From Piscicola geometra (taxonomy: Eukaryota > Annelida > Clitellata > Hirudinida > Piscicolidae): DNA of 64,000 nucleotides. The translations under genes were made by a program, and so were the position numbers. Each line of letters starts with the position of its first letter. Within the stretch, counting starts at the first letter, position 1. Location of the stretch: the NCBI GenBank assembly GCA_943735955.1, contig OX030966.1, positions 3,057,011 through 3,121,010 of the forward strand, written 5' to 3'. Below the pieces are notes generated by a model. That model did not search any database. It was not told the DNA's origin and was given only the letters and a program-made list of their open reading frames with translations. Below are positions 51,843 to 64,000 of the stretch, one piece after another.

Positions 51843-53787
51843 TAGTTATAATATTAATAATAATAATAATGCAAAACTTCATTATAGTGGCATATTACTC
51901 ATATGGGCCTTTTGGAGACTGCAAATTTCCATTCACGCCTAGGACCATTAACTACGCGTCAAAAATTAAAGGTGTCATTTAGAGTGGTTTGGGGGAGCAA
52001 TGATTAAATGGGATAAATACTAGAATTTATTGTAAAAATTTTATCGAGTATCAAGATAATTTAATGTTTTATTTTCAGTGAAGCCATCAAAGTATAAAAA
52101 TGTCTCACGGGACTGAAGAAAGAGACTTGCAACAACTTTAAATATCAATTCACTTTAGTTTTCCCACATTTCAATGTGCTTGGAAACTATTCGAATTAAT
52201 AAACTGAACGAGCGTCTGAACAAGTTTTTACAATTATTAAATTAAATTAATTAATTCACGAGTTTCAAAAAGTTTATTTACAATAATAGTTACGACGGTT
52301 CTGTTACAATATAGTTACTATTTCTATAAAATCGTCTTAGTGTTTGAATAATTTCCTTTAAAATGGAGAAAAATAGTTTTTATATATATTTCTTTTATAA
52401 ATTAATATTTTACTTGAATATTCTGAAATTCTATGAAGCTATTTTCATAATCATCAGCATCTCAACTTCATGCCCAATCATTATACTTTTGCATAACTAC
52501 CGGCTATTCAGCATAAATATAACTCATTGTATTTAAAAATAATAGTAATTTGTAGTATTATTATTTTAATTTTATTTTCAGCTCTAAATTATTTTATTCT
52601 TTAAAAAATGCTTTTTTCTTTTTTTCCGTATATATAAATCCGAGCCTCTTGAATGTTAACTTATGAAAATTAGTTTCAATCTTATATAACTAAAGATAAA
52701 TGCCTTTTTTTTAGCTTACAACAGTTCTGAAGATCAAATCTTTGAGTTACTAGAGTGCTAATCCGAACCTAATAGGAGGTTAAACACCGCAATCATGATT
52801 TTAGAAATGTCCAATTTTTCAACTAATTTAAAATTTTTGTTACTGTATTTAATCAAACTTGCTTCAAAGCTTATCATAATATTTTTATGATTTGTAAACA
52901 TGAATGACATCAGATTTTATTGGCAGAGTCAGTTGAAGAGATTGTAAAAATAGGGATTAAATCAGTGAGCAGACGTGGAGAGGTTTTATTAATTCAAAAA
53001 AATTATTTCAACATTAAATAATTTTTTACAAACTTATGGATCGATCGAAGATGATTTCAATGATACCAATGTAAATTATGAAGAAAATGTATATTTTCAT
53101 AATTCAGTATAAACAATATAAAAAATTAACAAAAATGTCAATGATTTAATAAAAACAAGAATAATAATAAATATATTAGTTATTATAATTAATGAATAAT
53201 AATCATGGAATTTGTAACAGGAGTGAGAGCAAGCAATGTCATGACGCGTGCGATGACAGAGGTTACTTTAGAGCTCAGTAAATACCGCCATAATGAATAA
53301 ATAATAAAAATAATATCTATCATTATTATTATTATTAGTTATTAATATTTTTACACTTATCATTATTATTATTATTGTTTATTGGTATTATCATAATAAT
53401 AGTAGTTATGAATAAATTAAGGGTTTTACCAATATTTAATACATTTTGTAGAATTTTTATTATAAAGTATTGTAGAAATAAAATTGGCATTGATTTGATT
53501 CTTGAAAACAACATAACTAATTTTAATTAAACAATTTTAAAACATGACAATAACACCTCCAAGTCACAAAGGTCAAATCAAAAATTTCAAATCAAAAGGT
53601 CAAACCAGAAGGTCTTTGAGGATGTAATTCTAGTGTTCCATGAATGGCTAATGAGCCTTAACGGCGTGTTAATTCGTGAATTAATGAGTGAATTGGATGT
53701 GTAATAGAATGGTATTAGGCTAATTAGAATGTTATGCGACTAGTTGTTTGTAGCACAGTATTGTACCAATTTATCGCCAACATTCTG

Positions 53788-55110
<1,323 letters not shown>

Positions 55111-56280
55111 TTACTCTAAAATTCATTCATTCATCTTTTCTGCTGTATTACAACAAAAATACATTCCTACTTTACAAAAACGACCTTTGAAATGACATTT
55201 TAAGATGTAAGTCATGCAATTACTATTACTAATAGTATTAGTTATAGGCAGTTAATGAAATGCTTACTTTTTCTAATTGGTAACAGAGTTTATGTAAAAA
55301 AACACATTCAAAAAAGATTAAATGTTTGTGACTATTAAAAACGCGTCTTAACCCATTAATTCAAACAAATAATTTGTTTTAGACGTAGTTAATTAATTAT
55401 TTATGTAATATAATAGAACTCTTGTGAAAATGTATTATTAAATTAAAAATAGATTTTATTAACATTTAAATTTAACTAATATTATTAGTACTAAAATTCC
55501 CTTCTTATTACTTAAATGAATACACCCCCATTCATTTAACTATTTCAATTATAAAAATAATCCATTTACAAATTAAATTAACTTTGGAATCTAGTATTGT
55601 TTACACGATAGATTAAAAGTCTCCAAAACTTTTAAGCCACAATGTTCAACAAAATCAGGTAGTGGTAGAGCTTTTTCATTTAATCACATTCAAAAACTAT
55701 TAATTTTTTCTTTAATTATTAATTTATTCTATTGTTTTTGTTTTTTTTTTTCGTTCTTATCACTATTGTTGTATTATAATCAATATTATAGTCAATTAAA
55801 AAATTACAATACTATTTTTTCCTATTATATTTTAAAATAAATTTGTTTTTTTTACATTTTATGATAGTAGATCGGATTATGATCATTCAGTCTTCATTGT
55901 AAATACCAAGCCAAAGCTTTTAAAAGTTTTCTATTATTTAATTCTTGCTTAAAAAATTTAATATAGCCATAATAGTTAGGTAGTATTAACAAATTGTATT
56001 ATAGTTTATGCAACTGTTTTCAATAGAATAGAAAAGCTTACTTGGTGTTGACAACTTGGGGGGTTTTATCTGAACCCTGAGTAGTAAAATAATAATTATA
56101 ATAATAATGAAGATATCTTTTAAAAAGTTCTTAATTATAATATATTAATTAGAATATTGGTAATACAATTGTATTAAATAAATAATAAAACAAAAAGAAA
56201 TGAAGAGGAGTGGTACCTTTCAGGTGAGAATAATGGGCGATTCACGGAACTTTCAAATTTTTGGTTGCTCGTCTCTTTAT
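55111..56280. other. Intergenic, no gene seen
   Basis: Unique AT-rich sequence right of the array. No frame with codon structure or splice support. Confidence 0.65.
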
Positions 56281-57130
56281 ATAGAGCCACCTGCCCCCTC
56301 TTTCATTTGCAAGTTCATTCACCCATCAGATCCATCTCTTTATTCATTCATTTTTAATTAATTCATTCGACCATCCATCTAATTATTCATTTTTTCATCC
56401 ATTAATCCATCAACCCATTTATATATTCATCAACCATCCATAAAATTGGCATTCATCTATACCTTCATAATTTTTATCCAAATAATTGTTCACTTGTAAA
56501 TTTTAATTAATTTTTTTATTCATTTGTAAATCCATCAAATCATTAAATCTGTTTTTCATTTGCTTTAAATTTTTTTTAGTTAACCATTATTACAGCGATC
56601 CACTCTTTCACCTATCTACCACTCATGTTATCACCCATTTAACCATCCACCCACACTCTCATCCACCCATCTATCCATGCACCCATCCACCCATTTTCTT
56701 ATCCACCTATCCATTTAATCTCTCATTCACCCATCCACAAATCATTGCTATTTTGCTATTTTATGCAGCATTCCTCATTAAGAATATCGTATGCAAAAAC
56801 CACTTAATTGTTAACCAGTCAATTAAATTATCTTTTCAGTTTTATTTCCATTGAAAGAAGTAATTGAAACTATTCAATTAATTATCACTACTAATGATTA
56901 TATTTCTAAATTAATTATTCAAAGATACAAATTTTATTTCTGATGTCACGCGTGATATAGAATAATGAAGGGGTTATTAGGATGGATAGATGGATGGATG
57001 GATGAATGAATAGATGGATGGATGGATAGATGGATGGACGCGTGGTTTGATGGATAGATGGATAAATAAATAAGTGGAAAAATGAATGAATGGGTGAGAA
57101 ATAAATAAATAAAAGCATAAGAAAATGGAT
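56280..57130. repeat. Diverged CATCCATC / GGATGGAT tetramer repeats
   Basis: Degenerate ATCC-type repeats on 56300-56740, and a mirror GGATGGATGAAT tract at 56980-57100. Short minus-strand frames rich in Ser-Ile-His-Pro come only from this repeat. Confidence 0.8.
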
Positions 57131-57759
57131 AGGAAATTAAATAAGTGGATTGATTTAATTTTCCATAGGCTTTATAAATGATAACATTATAATATAAATT
57201 TAAGTTGTACTGAATAATTATAATCAATCAATTAAAAAGAGTTTAGAAATGGAAAAAAAGTCAAATCGTCTGCTGTAAATGAACACCATGACTAATCCTA
57301 GGCACATTTAACAAGTATTTGTGGAGGGTGAAATCATGGAGTTGGAAGAAAAGCGTGGACAAATAATAGAGAAGAATGGGTGAGAGGTTAGTTTGTATTT
57401 AGTAAACTATAAAAATATATTAAATTTGTTATATCGAATTGCGGCTGTTAGTGTAGGGTACGGTAAGATAGATGTGATAGTTGTTGTTAATTTGCTGTTG
57501 TTGCAGGTGTTGTAGTTGGTGCTGTTGAATGATTTTGTTTGTACTTTCTTCTTGTTGTTGATATTATGGTTGAATTTGTAGTATAAATAACGTTAATGTG
57601 CTATAAAAAATTCAAAAACTTATTAAAAAAGAATTATAAAAAAACAAAATAAAAACAAAAATGATTAGAATTTGATAGGCAGAAAGGCAAGAACGAATTA
57701 GAGGCGTCATTTGGAATTGCAAAACAGTCAATTGATCCCTCTTCATTAATTCAGTATAA

Positions 57760-57960
57760 GAAGGTGGATGGTGCGGTGGTTGGTGTGGTTGGAGTGTTGT
57801 GTTTGGAGTGGTGGTGTAGTTGGTGTGGTTGGAGTGGTTGTGGTGGTTGGAGTGGTTGTGGTGGTTGGAGTGGTTGTGTGGTTGGTGTGGTTGGAGTGTT
57901 GTGGTGGTTGTGGGGGTTGGAGTGGTGGTGGATAGAGTGGTAGTGGTTAGTGGTTAGAGC
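57760..57960. repeat. GTGGTTGGAGTG minisatellite
   Basis: Imperfect tandem copies of GTGGTTGGAGTGGTTGTG on the plus strand. The G-rich strand could form G-quadruplex-like structures, though G runs are only two long. Confidence 0.85.
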
Positions 57961-59100
57961 AATAGTGGAAGAATAAATTTGAGAACTATAATCATTATTT
58001 TACTATTGGCATTATTGGGGGCTTTGGTTGTTGATACAGGTAAAGAAATTGTGTGTTTTTGTGTGTCTTCAGTGAAATAATAAATCAACTAAATATATAT
58101 ATTTAATAATAAATTGGAAGATGATTGTATTAATAGTTTTATTGAAAACGATAAAGATTTTAAAAACTAAAATTAGTAAGTAAAAGAACTTCAATGCGGC
58201 CTACAAATCACTCTTTGCTAAAGCCACTTAAAACTTTTCATTAAGTTCTAATATGACGAAGCGATTAATTGTGTTTTATTATATTTTCTCATATACGAAA
58301 GGCTTTTACCTTAATTTATGGTTTTTTATATATTTAATTTTAATATAAAAAATTTAAATTATTATATTACCTAATACTTTATTGTTTTTCAAATTAGATT
58401 TATTTGTTCTCAATTGACTTTTACTGCATATTCATTTTTCCATGTTACTATTTAAATTTTTTTAAACTGAATTTTATTTAATTCGCTTATAAAGTATTCA
58501 CAAACCACATTCTGTTCTATTAGAATGGCATAGTAGAGATTATACAAGAGTCCCTGTTTGACCCGTGCGTGACCTTGAAAATTGACCTCTGATGACCTCA
58601 CCCCGCAAGTGGAATGTTGTCAGCACAAACGTTAATGTTTGGTTGGTTTGTTTGATGTTGTTTTTTTGTTGATGGTTTTTAAATCAACTCCGTTTATTAA
58701 GATTTTTTATGTTTTGAATATTAAAACAGAAAATTAGAATAATATTTAAAAAAAGATATTATACTAGTTTCCTAATAATTAAAAAGTGTATTTTTTGAGT
58801 TGCTTAAAATACATGGGTATCCCCAAATGATAACATTGGAAAGAACTTCGGGTTTAGTAAAAAGATTGAAACAAATATGTGTTGTTACAAATAAGCTCAT
58901 TAAAGTTAAGTTTTCAAAATATTATTTTTATCACTCATGAAAATCAATCTTTGTTTAATTTAAAAAAAACTTGACTCATTTTAATCACAGTTAACAACAA
59001 CAAAAAATAAAAGATATTTATGAATTTATTGTATATTCTATGAGATGCTCTATGGTGTCCCATTGAGGTCTCATTTGAAGTTTTTAGTTTTTTTTTCGAT
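57960..59100. other. Intergenic, no gene seen
   Basis: AT-rich DNA; nothing coding or structured recognised. Confidence 0.6.
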
Positions 59101-59139
59101 AGGCTTTGTTGTATTATAATTTTTGTCAACCGTTCAATT

Positions 59140-59350
59140 ATTTCATTGTATTCTTTTGTATATTCTTGTATTATGGTATTTTTATTTTTTTGTAATATAT
59201 ATTATTGTATTGTATTATTTTGTATTGTATTATTTTGTATTGTATTATTCTATTGTATTATTATATTGTATTATTATATTGTATTATTATATTGTATTAT
59301 TTTTTATTGTATTATTTTTATTTTATTGTTTTATTTTATTATAATTTATT
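59140..59350. repeat. (TATTG)n / (TATTA)n microsatellite
   Basis: Pentamer repeats like those at 5740-5905. Confidence 0.9.
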
Positions 59351-61397
59351 GTCTTATAAGTGAAATTTAATAAATCTCAATTTTTTGATTATTAAAAACA
59401 ATTGTCATTTTAAATGATAAATTATTTTATAGATATTTATTAAATATTTTATAGTTTAATTAACATTTAATGATGTATTTAGTTTAATTTTTTATCTATT
59501 TGGTTTTAATTTTAAAAATCTATTGAAAGAAATCATCAAAGCTTGGTAGACTCTGCTATTGGTAGCTCTGTCGAACAAAATTAAGCTTTAAAAGTTATTA
59601 ACTTATAAATTTTCTATTTAAATAATCTATTACTAAAACATTTTTATCAAAATGGGAAAATAAATCAAATGACTTTAATAGTTTTATTTGTCAAAAAATG
59701 AAGAATTTTTCAGAACAACGAAGCTCTAGGAAACAATAATTGAGTACACATCAACTTAAATAGAATCAATTCAAATTCTATAAAAAATGAACGACCAATT
59801 AGTAAATCAGTAAATAACTTATAATTGAATCTAATTTATTTCGTTAATTGAACCGGAGAGTATGAGTCCAAGCCTTAAGGAAACCCTGGAAGGATGATGG
59901 GATAGAGTGGGGAAACGATTAAAGATAACAAACTAAAACTTAAAAACTTTTTTTCAACAATAATAACTAATATTTTCATGAATAGGCTAACATCTTATTA
60001 ATTTATTTAATATCATAATTAATTTCTCTACTTAATTAACGAATAAAGACGTTTAATTACATTTTGTGAATAAATACATTTATGAAATAAAAACCATTGA
60101 CTTAAGTAAGAAGAGAAGCTAGTATTTTTTGCTGTTATATGGAAAATCGGATGCCTATTGAAACAATATAAACATTCATTAAAAAACTTATTTTATTAAG
60201 TAAGCTCATTAGAGAAACCATAATTTGACAAGTAAAATTTATCATACATTTTAAAACACTTTATAAAATATTTTACCCAAAAAGCAAAATAAAAATTGAA
60301 ATCATGGAATGTATTTGCTAGTTTAAGTTTGTATCTTTCAGTATTTTTGTTTTTTTTCTCGTCTGTGTATTAGTATATCGCATCTAGGTGTTTATATTTT
60401 GTATGTATTCATGTATTCAACTATATGCATTTTTTAAAGCTTCATTGTGTTTTAAGTTTAGGTTTAATAATGTGTTTTTTATGTGCTTTTATGGCGCTTT
60501 GTAAGTATTTACATGTTTTTTTCTCATTGTATTTGTATGTTTGTGCTGGTTTTTGTGATTGCATTTGTATGTGTGTATTGTTGATCGCCATTGTTAACCA
60601 TTGAATTCTTTCCAATCGGAAAAACATTAATATACAAATATAAATACTGAAATAATTTTCATTACATCCTATTAGACATTTCAATCTTTAAAATATCCAT
60701 ACAACTTTTAAAATTTCAAATCTTCAGTTAAGACCACAGAGCACCATCGCGTCATTTTATTTACAAATGAATCAAATCCAATGAAAAAAAATCAAATAAA
60801 AATTCCAATAAAAAAAACGTAAAAAATAAAATTATAATTATGATTATTACAAGTAAATTGTGGAATGGTTTTGAACGGTCTTTCTTAAGTCGTCAAACAT
60901 TTTTCAACTAAAAAACTGAATACATTGAGAGTGATTAATGTAGATTTAAATATACAAAATAATGTATACAAATGTATTTGCATGAAATAAATACATTTCA
61001 AAGAGTATGAATAACTTATATAAAAAAAATTTTTTCATAATAAATCTATTTAGAAGAATATAATTGTGTCATTTCAGTCAAATAGTATAATATAAACACA
61101 AAGATATTAATATCTTTTAAGCATTTGATGATATTATTGAGTAACAATATTTAAAACTATGATATTAAAATCAGTTTCAAAATCGATTTAATGCATCGGT
61201 TTCCTTCTTATCAAATGAAGCTTCAAACAACAACAATAACGGAGGAAATAAAACAATAAAAAAAACTAAAGTTATCGTACTATTATACATATTATTAAGT
61301 ATTGATATAATACTAATTAGGATTATTTCCAACTTTTATTCATACAATCAATACACATTATTGTTTGTATTTACATTAGGGATTGAAAATGGTAGAT
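59351..61397. other. Intergenic / POU gene 3' flank
   Basis: AT-rich. The right part (about 60.7-61.4 kb) may hold the 3' UTR of the POU gene on the minus strand. A minus-strand frame at 60442-60684 has no recognisable features. Confidence 0.55.
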
Positions 61398-62763
61398 TTA
61401 TGACGTCACTGTGTTGACATCTTCCACCTCGTTCTTGATGTCATTGGCGTGGATGAGGTTGTTGTTGTTGTTTTCATTGTTGTTGTTGTTGTCTTCGTTA
61501 TTGTTTTTGGAATTTGAAAGTGTGTTGAGGTAATTGTTGTTGTTGGTGGTGTTGTCTTTGTTGTTTTTGTTGTGGTTGTTGGAGCTGAGTTTGTCTTCTT
61601 TTTCATCGATTTGGTTGTTGTTGCTGTTGTTGCTGGACTGGTTGGATGAAAGGGATGATGGTGGTGACAAGGAGGAGGATGATGATGAAGAAGAAGAAAA
61701 TTTAAAGTTTAATAAATCAGTTTCCATTGATATTTCTTGGTTTTTGTTGTTGTGGCTGTTGTTATTGTGTTGGTTGTTGTGGTTGTTTTCATTGTTGTTT
61801 TGGTTATTGTTATGGCTGTTGATGTTGTTGTTGTTGAGTGTTTCAAGGTGGTTAGCGTGTTTGAGAAGGTTGTGGGAGAAAAGTAAACTTCCATTATCAT
61901 TCCCTCTGCCTATGAACATTTCAATGTTGGCGAAGGCGGCTTGATTGTTGATGTGGTGGTTGTTGTTGTTGTTGTTGTGGTTTTGTTGGTACCTGTTCAT
62001 AATCTTTTGTTGTTGTTTTTGTTGTTTGTGTTGTTGTTGCAGTTGCTGTTGTTGCCGTTGCATATGTTTGAATTGTTTTTGTTTTTGATCGAGAGAATTG
62101 AAAATGTCTGGTCCCACGTTGACCCTCTTCTCCTTTTGTCTCCTGTTACAGAACCACACCTTTAAATAAATCATTTTTAAATTTTTTAAATTTTGTTGTT
62201 TTTTTGGAACAAAATATTCAATTTTGGTAAATTAAAAAAGCTTTTGTCCCACTTTATAATATAAAAAAATAAAATAAAATTTAATTGTTTATTCTCACCT
62301 GGACAACTTCTTTGTCCATGCATAGAGAGGCAGCGACAGAGGATATTTCTTCAACAGTCGGCTTTGAATTCTGAAGAAAAAAATGTTCCAAAGCCATTCT
62401 AATTGGTTGATCAATGTTCGTTCTCTTCTTCCTCTTCCTCATCAAACTTTCAGCTATGGCGGCCCTATGAAGGGAGACGGTAGAAATGGAAGACGAGGAT
62501 GGGGAGGAGGAAGGGATGTTGAGGTTGGAGTAGAGAGAGAAGTCGTTCGTAGGATTGTTGAGAGTATGGTGGTGGTCTTGGAATGGATTGTCGTGGTTGT
62601 GGTGGGAGAGTTGTTGTGGTTGTTGTTGCGTGTTGGATATGTTTTCGGAATAATTGTTGTTGTTTGAATTGTTGTTAGGGCTGTTGTTGCTGTTGTTATT
62701 GTTGTTGTAGTCGGGTACTGACTGGACTGATATTTTTTGGTCGACTTGGATTTTGTTTTCTTG
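61398..62763 (-). CDS. POU2F: POU linker, homeodomain and C-terminal tail exons
   Basis: Exon 62763-62299 (155 codons) carries the Asn/Gln-rich linker and helices 1-2 of the homeodomain. Exon 62159-61398 starts at V-W-F-C-N-R-R inside helix 3 and runs through the Gln/Asn-rich tail to the stop. The tail contains a Met/Glu segment ([12 protein letters not shown]) before the Ser run. Confidence 0.9.
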
Positions 62764-64000
62764 CTGTTGTGTTTTTTTGTTTTTGATCGTGTATTTGAGC
62801 ATTTTAATTATCAAAGAAAAATCATAAATTCAACTATCATAAACTTTCCATTCAACAACGGCCAACAACTACTGAAACTCTCTTTCCCAAAAAAACACAC
62901 TTTCAATCCCGCAAAAAAAACAAAATAAACTATAAAAATAGGCACAAAAAACTACAACAAGAACTCTTTAAATGCACAAGCAACACCCTTGTAACAACAA
63001 CCAGAACAACACCCACTTGAGTACTGTTGCGATTTGTTGAAGCCACTGTCACATCGTCGAGCCACTTTTGCAGCAGCGGCTTCAACTTGCACATGTTTTT
63101 GAAGCTCAGATTGAGCGCTTCGAATCGCGAAATGGTCGTCTGGCTGAAATCATTTCCGTACAACTTTCCCATTGTGAGACCCACGTCGCATTGGGTAAAG
63201 CCTTGTTGGGTGGGGGAAGGGAGGGTTATAACAGGAGGTTTTAGAATGGTTTCGCTATCAAACAAATTTAAGAACTGTAAAATATCGAGTTGTCTGGACA
63301 CTTATAATGTTCAGTCGCCATCGTATTTGAAAAAAAACGATGTATGAAAACACTATCAGCTATGGCCACAACAGCAACAACAAAAGAAACCATCATTAAC
63401 CCAAACCACGAACAACGAATTACAACAACAACAACAACAACCACAATTCACCTAGATTGATTCTTCGCCTCTTGAAGAACCTCGCGAACCGTTCGATGTC
63501 CTGCGCGTGTTCTCCATGGTCCTTCTGTGAGTGTTCGTGCTTTGTTCGTTCGTTTGTGGTTCTTTTGTTTTAATTATGAGATTCATGCTTTTGCTTGCAT
63601 TCTTAAAAATATTTCTTTAAAATTATTTACTCTAAAATATAAATGGCAAAAAATTGTTATTGATTTTTTAACTTAAATTTCAATGGAAAAACTTGTTTCT
63701 ATATATAAAATACTTAGAGATGTTGTGGTGTTTGATAATTATTTTAAAAGAGCAAAATTTATTCTCACGTGATTAGCCTTGAATCTAGATGATTTGAAGT
63801 CGTTTGCATAAGAAATGTGATTAATGTTGTTGTTGTTGATGTTGTGGTTAATGTTGTTGATGTTGTGGTTGTTGTTGTTGAAGTTATTGTGAATATTGTT
63901 GCTGAGGTTGTTAATCAGAATACCATTAGGATGGTTGGGAGTTTGGTCAATATTATTTCTATTGTTGTTGTTGTTGTTTGGATAATGGTTGTTGTTATCA
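61398..64000 (-). CDS. POU2F: POU class 2 homeobox transcription factor (Oct/nubbin type), 3' part, runs off the right edge
   Basis: Exons in gene order: 64000-63769 (open, Asn/His-rich), 63524-63452, 63201-63017, 62763-62299, 62159-61398 (stop). Phases 0, 1, 0, 0 all match. The POU-specific domain reads [15 protein letters not shown] across one intron and then [20 protein letters not shown] and [13 protein letters not shown], diagnostic of POU class 2 rather than class 1, 3 or 4. The homeodomain is [15 protein letters not shown] ... [17 protein letters not shown] with the POU-typical Cys in the recognition helix and Gln where Arg usually precedes VWF. It is a nuclear octamer-binding regulator. 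The POU linker is about 119 residues, mostly Asn/Gln/Ser. The C-terminal tail of about 240 residues is Asn- and Gln-rich with a Ser run. The first exons are outside the window. Confidence 0.92.
63017..63524 (-). CDS. POU2F: POU-specific domain exons
   Basis: Exon 63524-63452 (CACAG acceptor, G/GTGAAT donor) and exon 63201-63017 (ACAAG acceptor, CAA/GTGGGT donor) together encode the full POU-specific domain. The intron splits the Gly codon of I-N-L-G/F-T-Q. Confidence 0.92.
63769..64000 (-). CDS. POU2F: POU gene upstream exon (Asn/His-rich, partial)
   Basis: Uninterrupted for 77 codons from the window edge to a CAC/GTGAGA donor in phase 0, which fits the next exon. Asn-rich with a less biased end, [13 protein letters not shown]. 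Its start lies outside the window. Confidence 0.72.

Noticed and set aside
60442..60684. 80-codon minus-strand frame as a gene
   Set aside because: No domain, no neighbours in a splice model, and composition like the surrounding AT-rich DNA.

Overview
This is a eukaryotic, almost certainly invertebrate animal, window. It shows spliced genes with GT-AG introns, long AT-rich intergenic DNA, abundant microsatellites, tRNA-derived SINEs, a CR1/L2-type LINE and TIR elements of the hAT kind. Very long (AC)n, (ACTC)n and (GAT)n tracts would fit a crustacean-like genome, but that is a guess; nothing fixes the phylum.

Layout. (1) About 1-9350, minus strand: the 5' two thirds of a RalGAP alpha subunit gene. 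It can be read as more than 20 short exons whose splice phases mostly chain correctly; its introns are full of (GAT)n and minisatellite DNA. The catalytic GAP domain must lie beyond the left edge. (2) About 9.4-16 kb: repeat-rich DNA with a palindrome, a GGGCGGCGATC-type repeat cluster, an inverted relic of a serine protease gene carrying an 800-bp TIR insertion, and a 1,889-bp TIR element with a perfect 8-bp target duplication. (3) 16.4-18.7 kb and 25.1-27.3 kb, plus strand: two tandemly duplicated secreted trypsin-family proteases (SP1, SP2). They are separated by a degenerate LINE that itself carries a 685-bp hAT-like MITE. (4) 29.3-32.7 kb: a ten-exon CUB plus trypsin-like protease (SP3, 512 residues), intact. 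(5) 33.5-55.1 kb: a fourth protease locus (SP4) whose body is repeated four times in tandem as units of about 5.2-5.7 kb. Each unit ends in an (AC)n tract and an (ACTC)n tract. All four copies share inactivating lesions, including loss of the catalytic histidine codon, and the signal-peptide exon exists only once, upstream of unit 1. (6) 55.1-61.4 kb: intergenic, AT-rich, with minisatellites. (7) 61.4-64.0 kb, minus strand: the 3' part of a POU class 2 (Oct/nubbin-type) homeobox gene with very long Asn/Gln-rich segments.

The four protease loci are one family. Their shared plan is a short signal exon ending in phase 2, an acidic/lysine-rich propeptide, a C-G-L activation segment, an Arg-Ile cleavage site and then the protease domain. 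SP3 keeps a CUB domain between propeptide and protease that SP1, SP2 and SP4 lack. SP1 and SP2 differ at the S1 specificity position (Ser versus Asp). Because paralogous copies supply empty sites, several transposon insertions here can be dated relative to the gene duplications.
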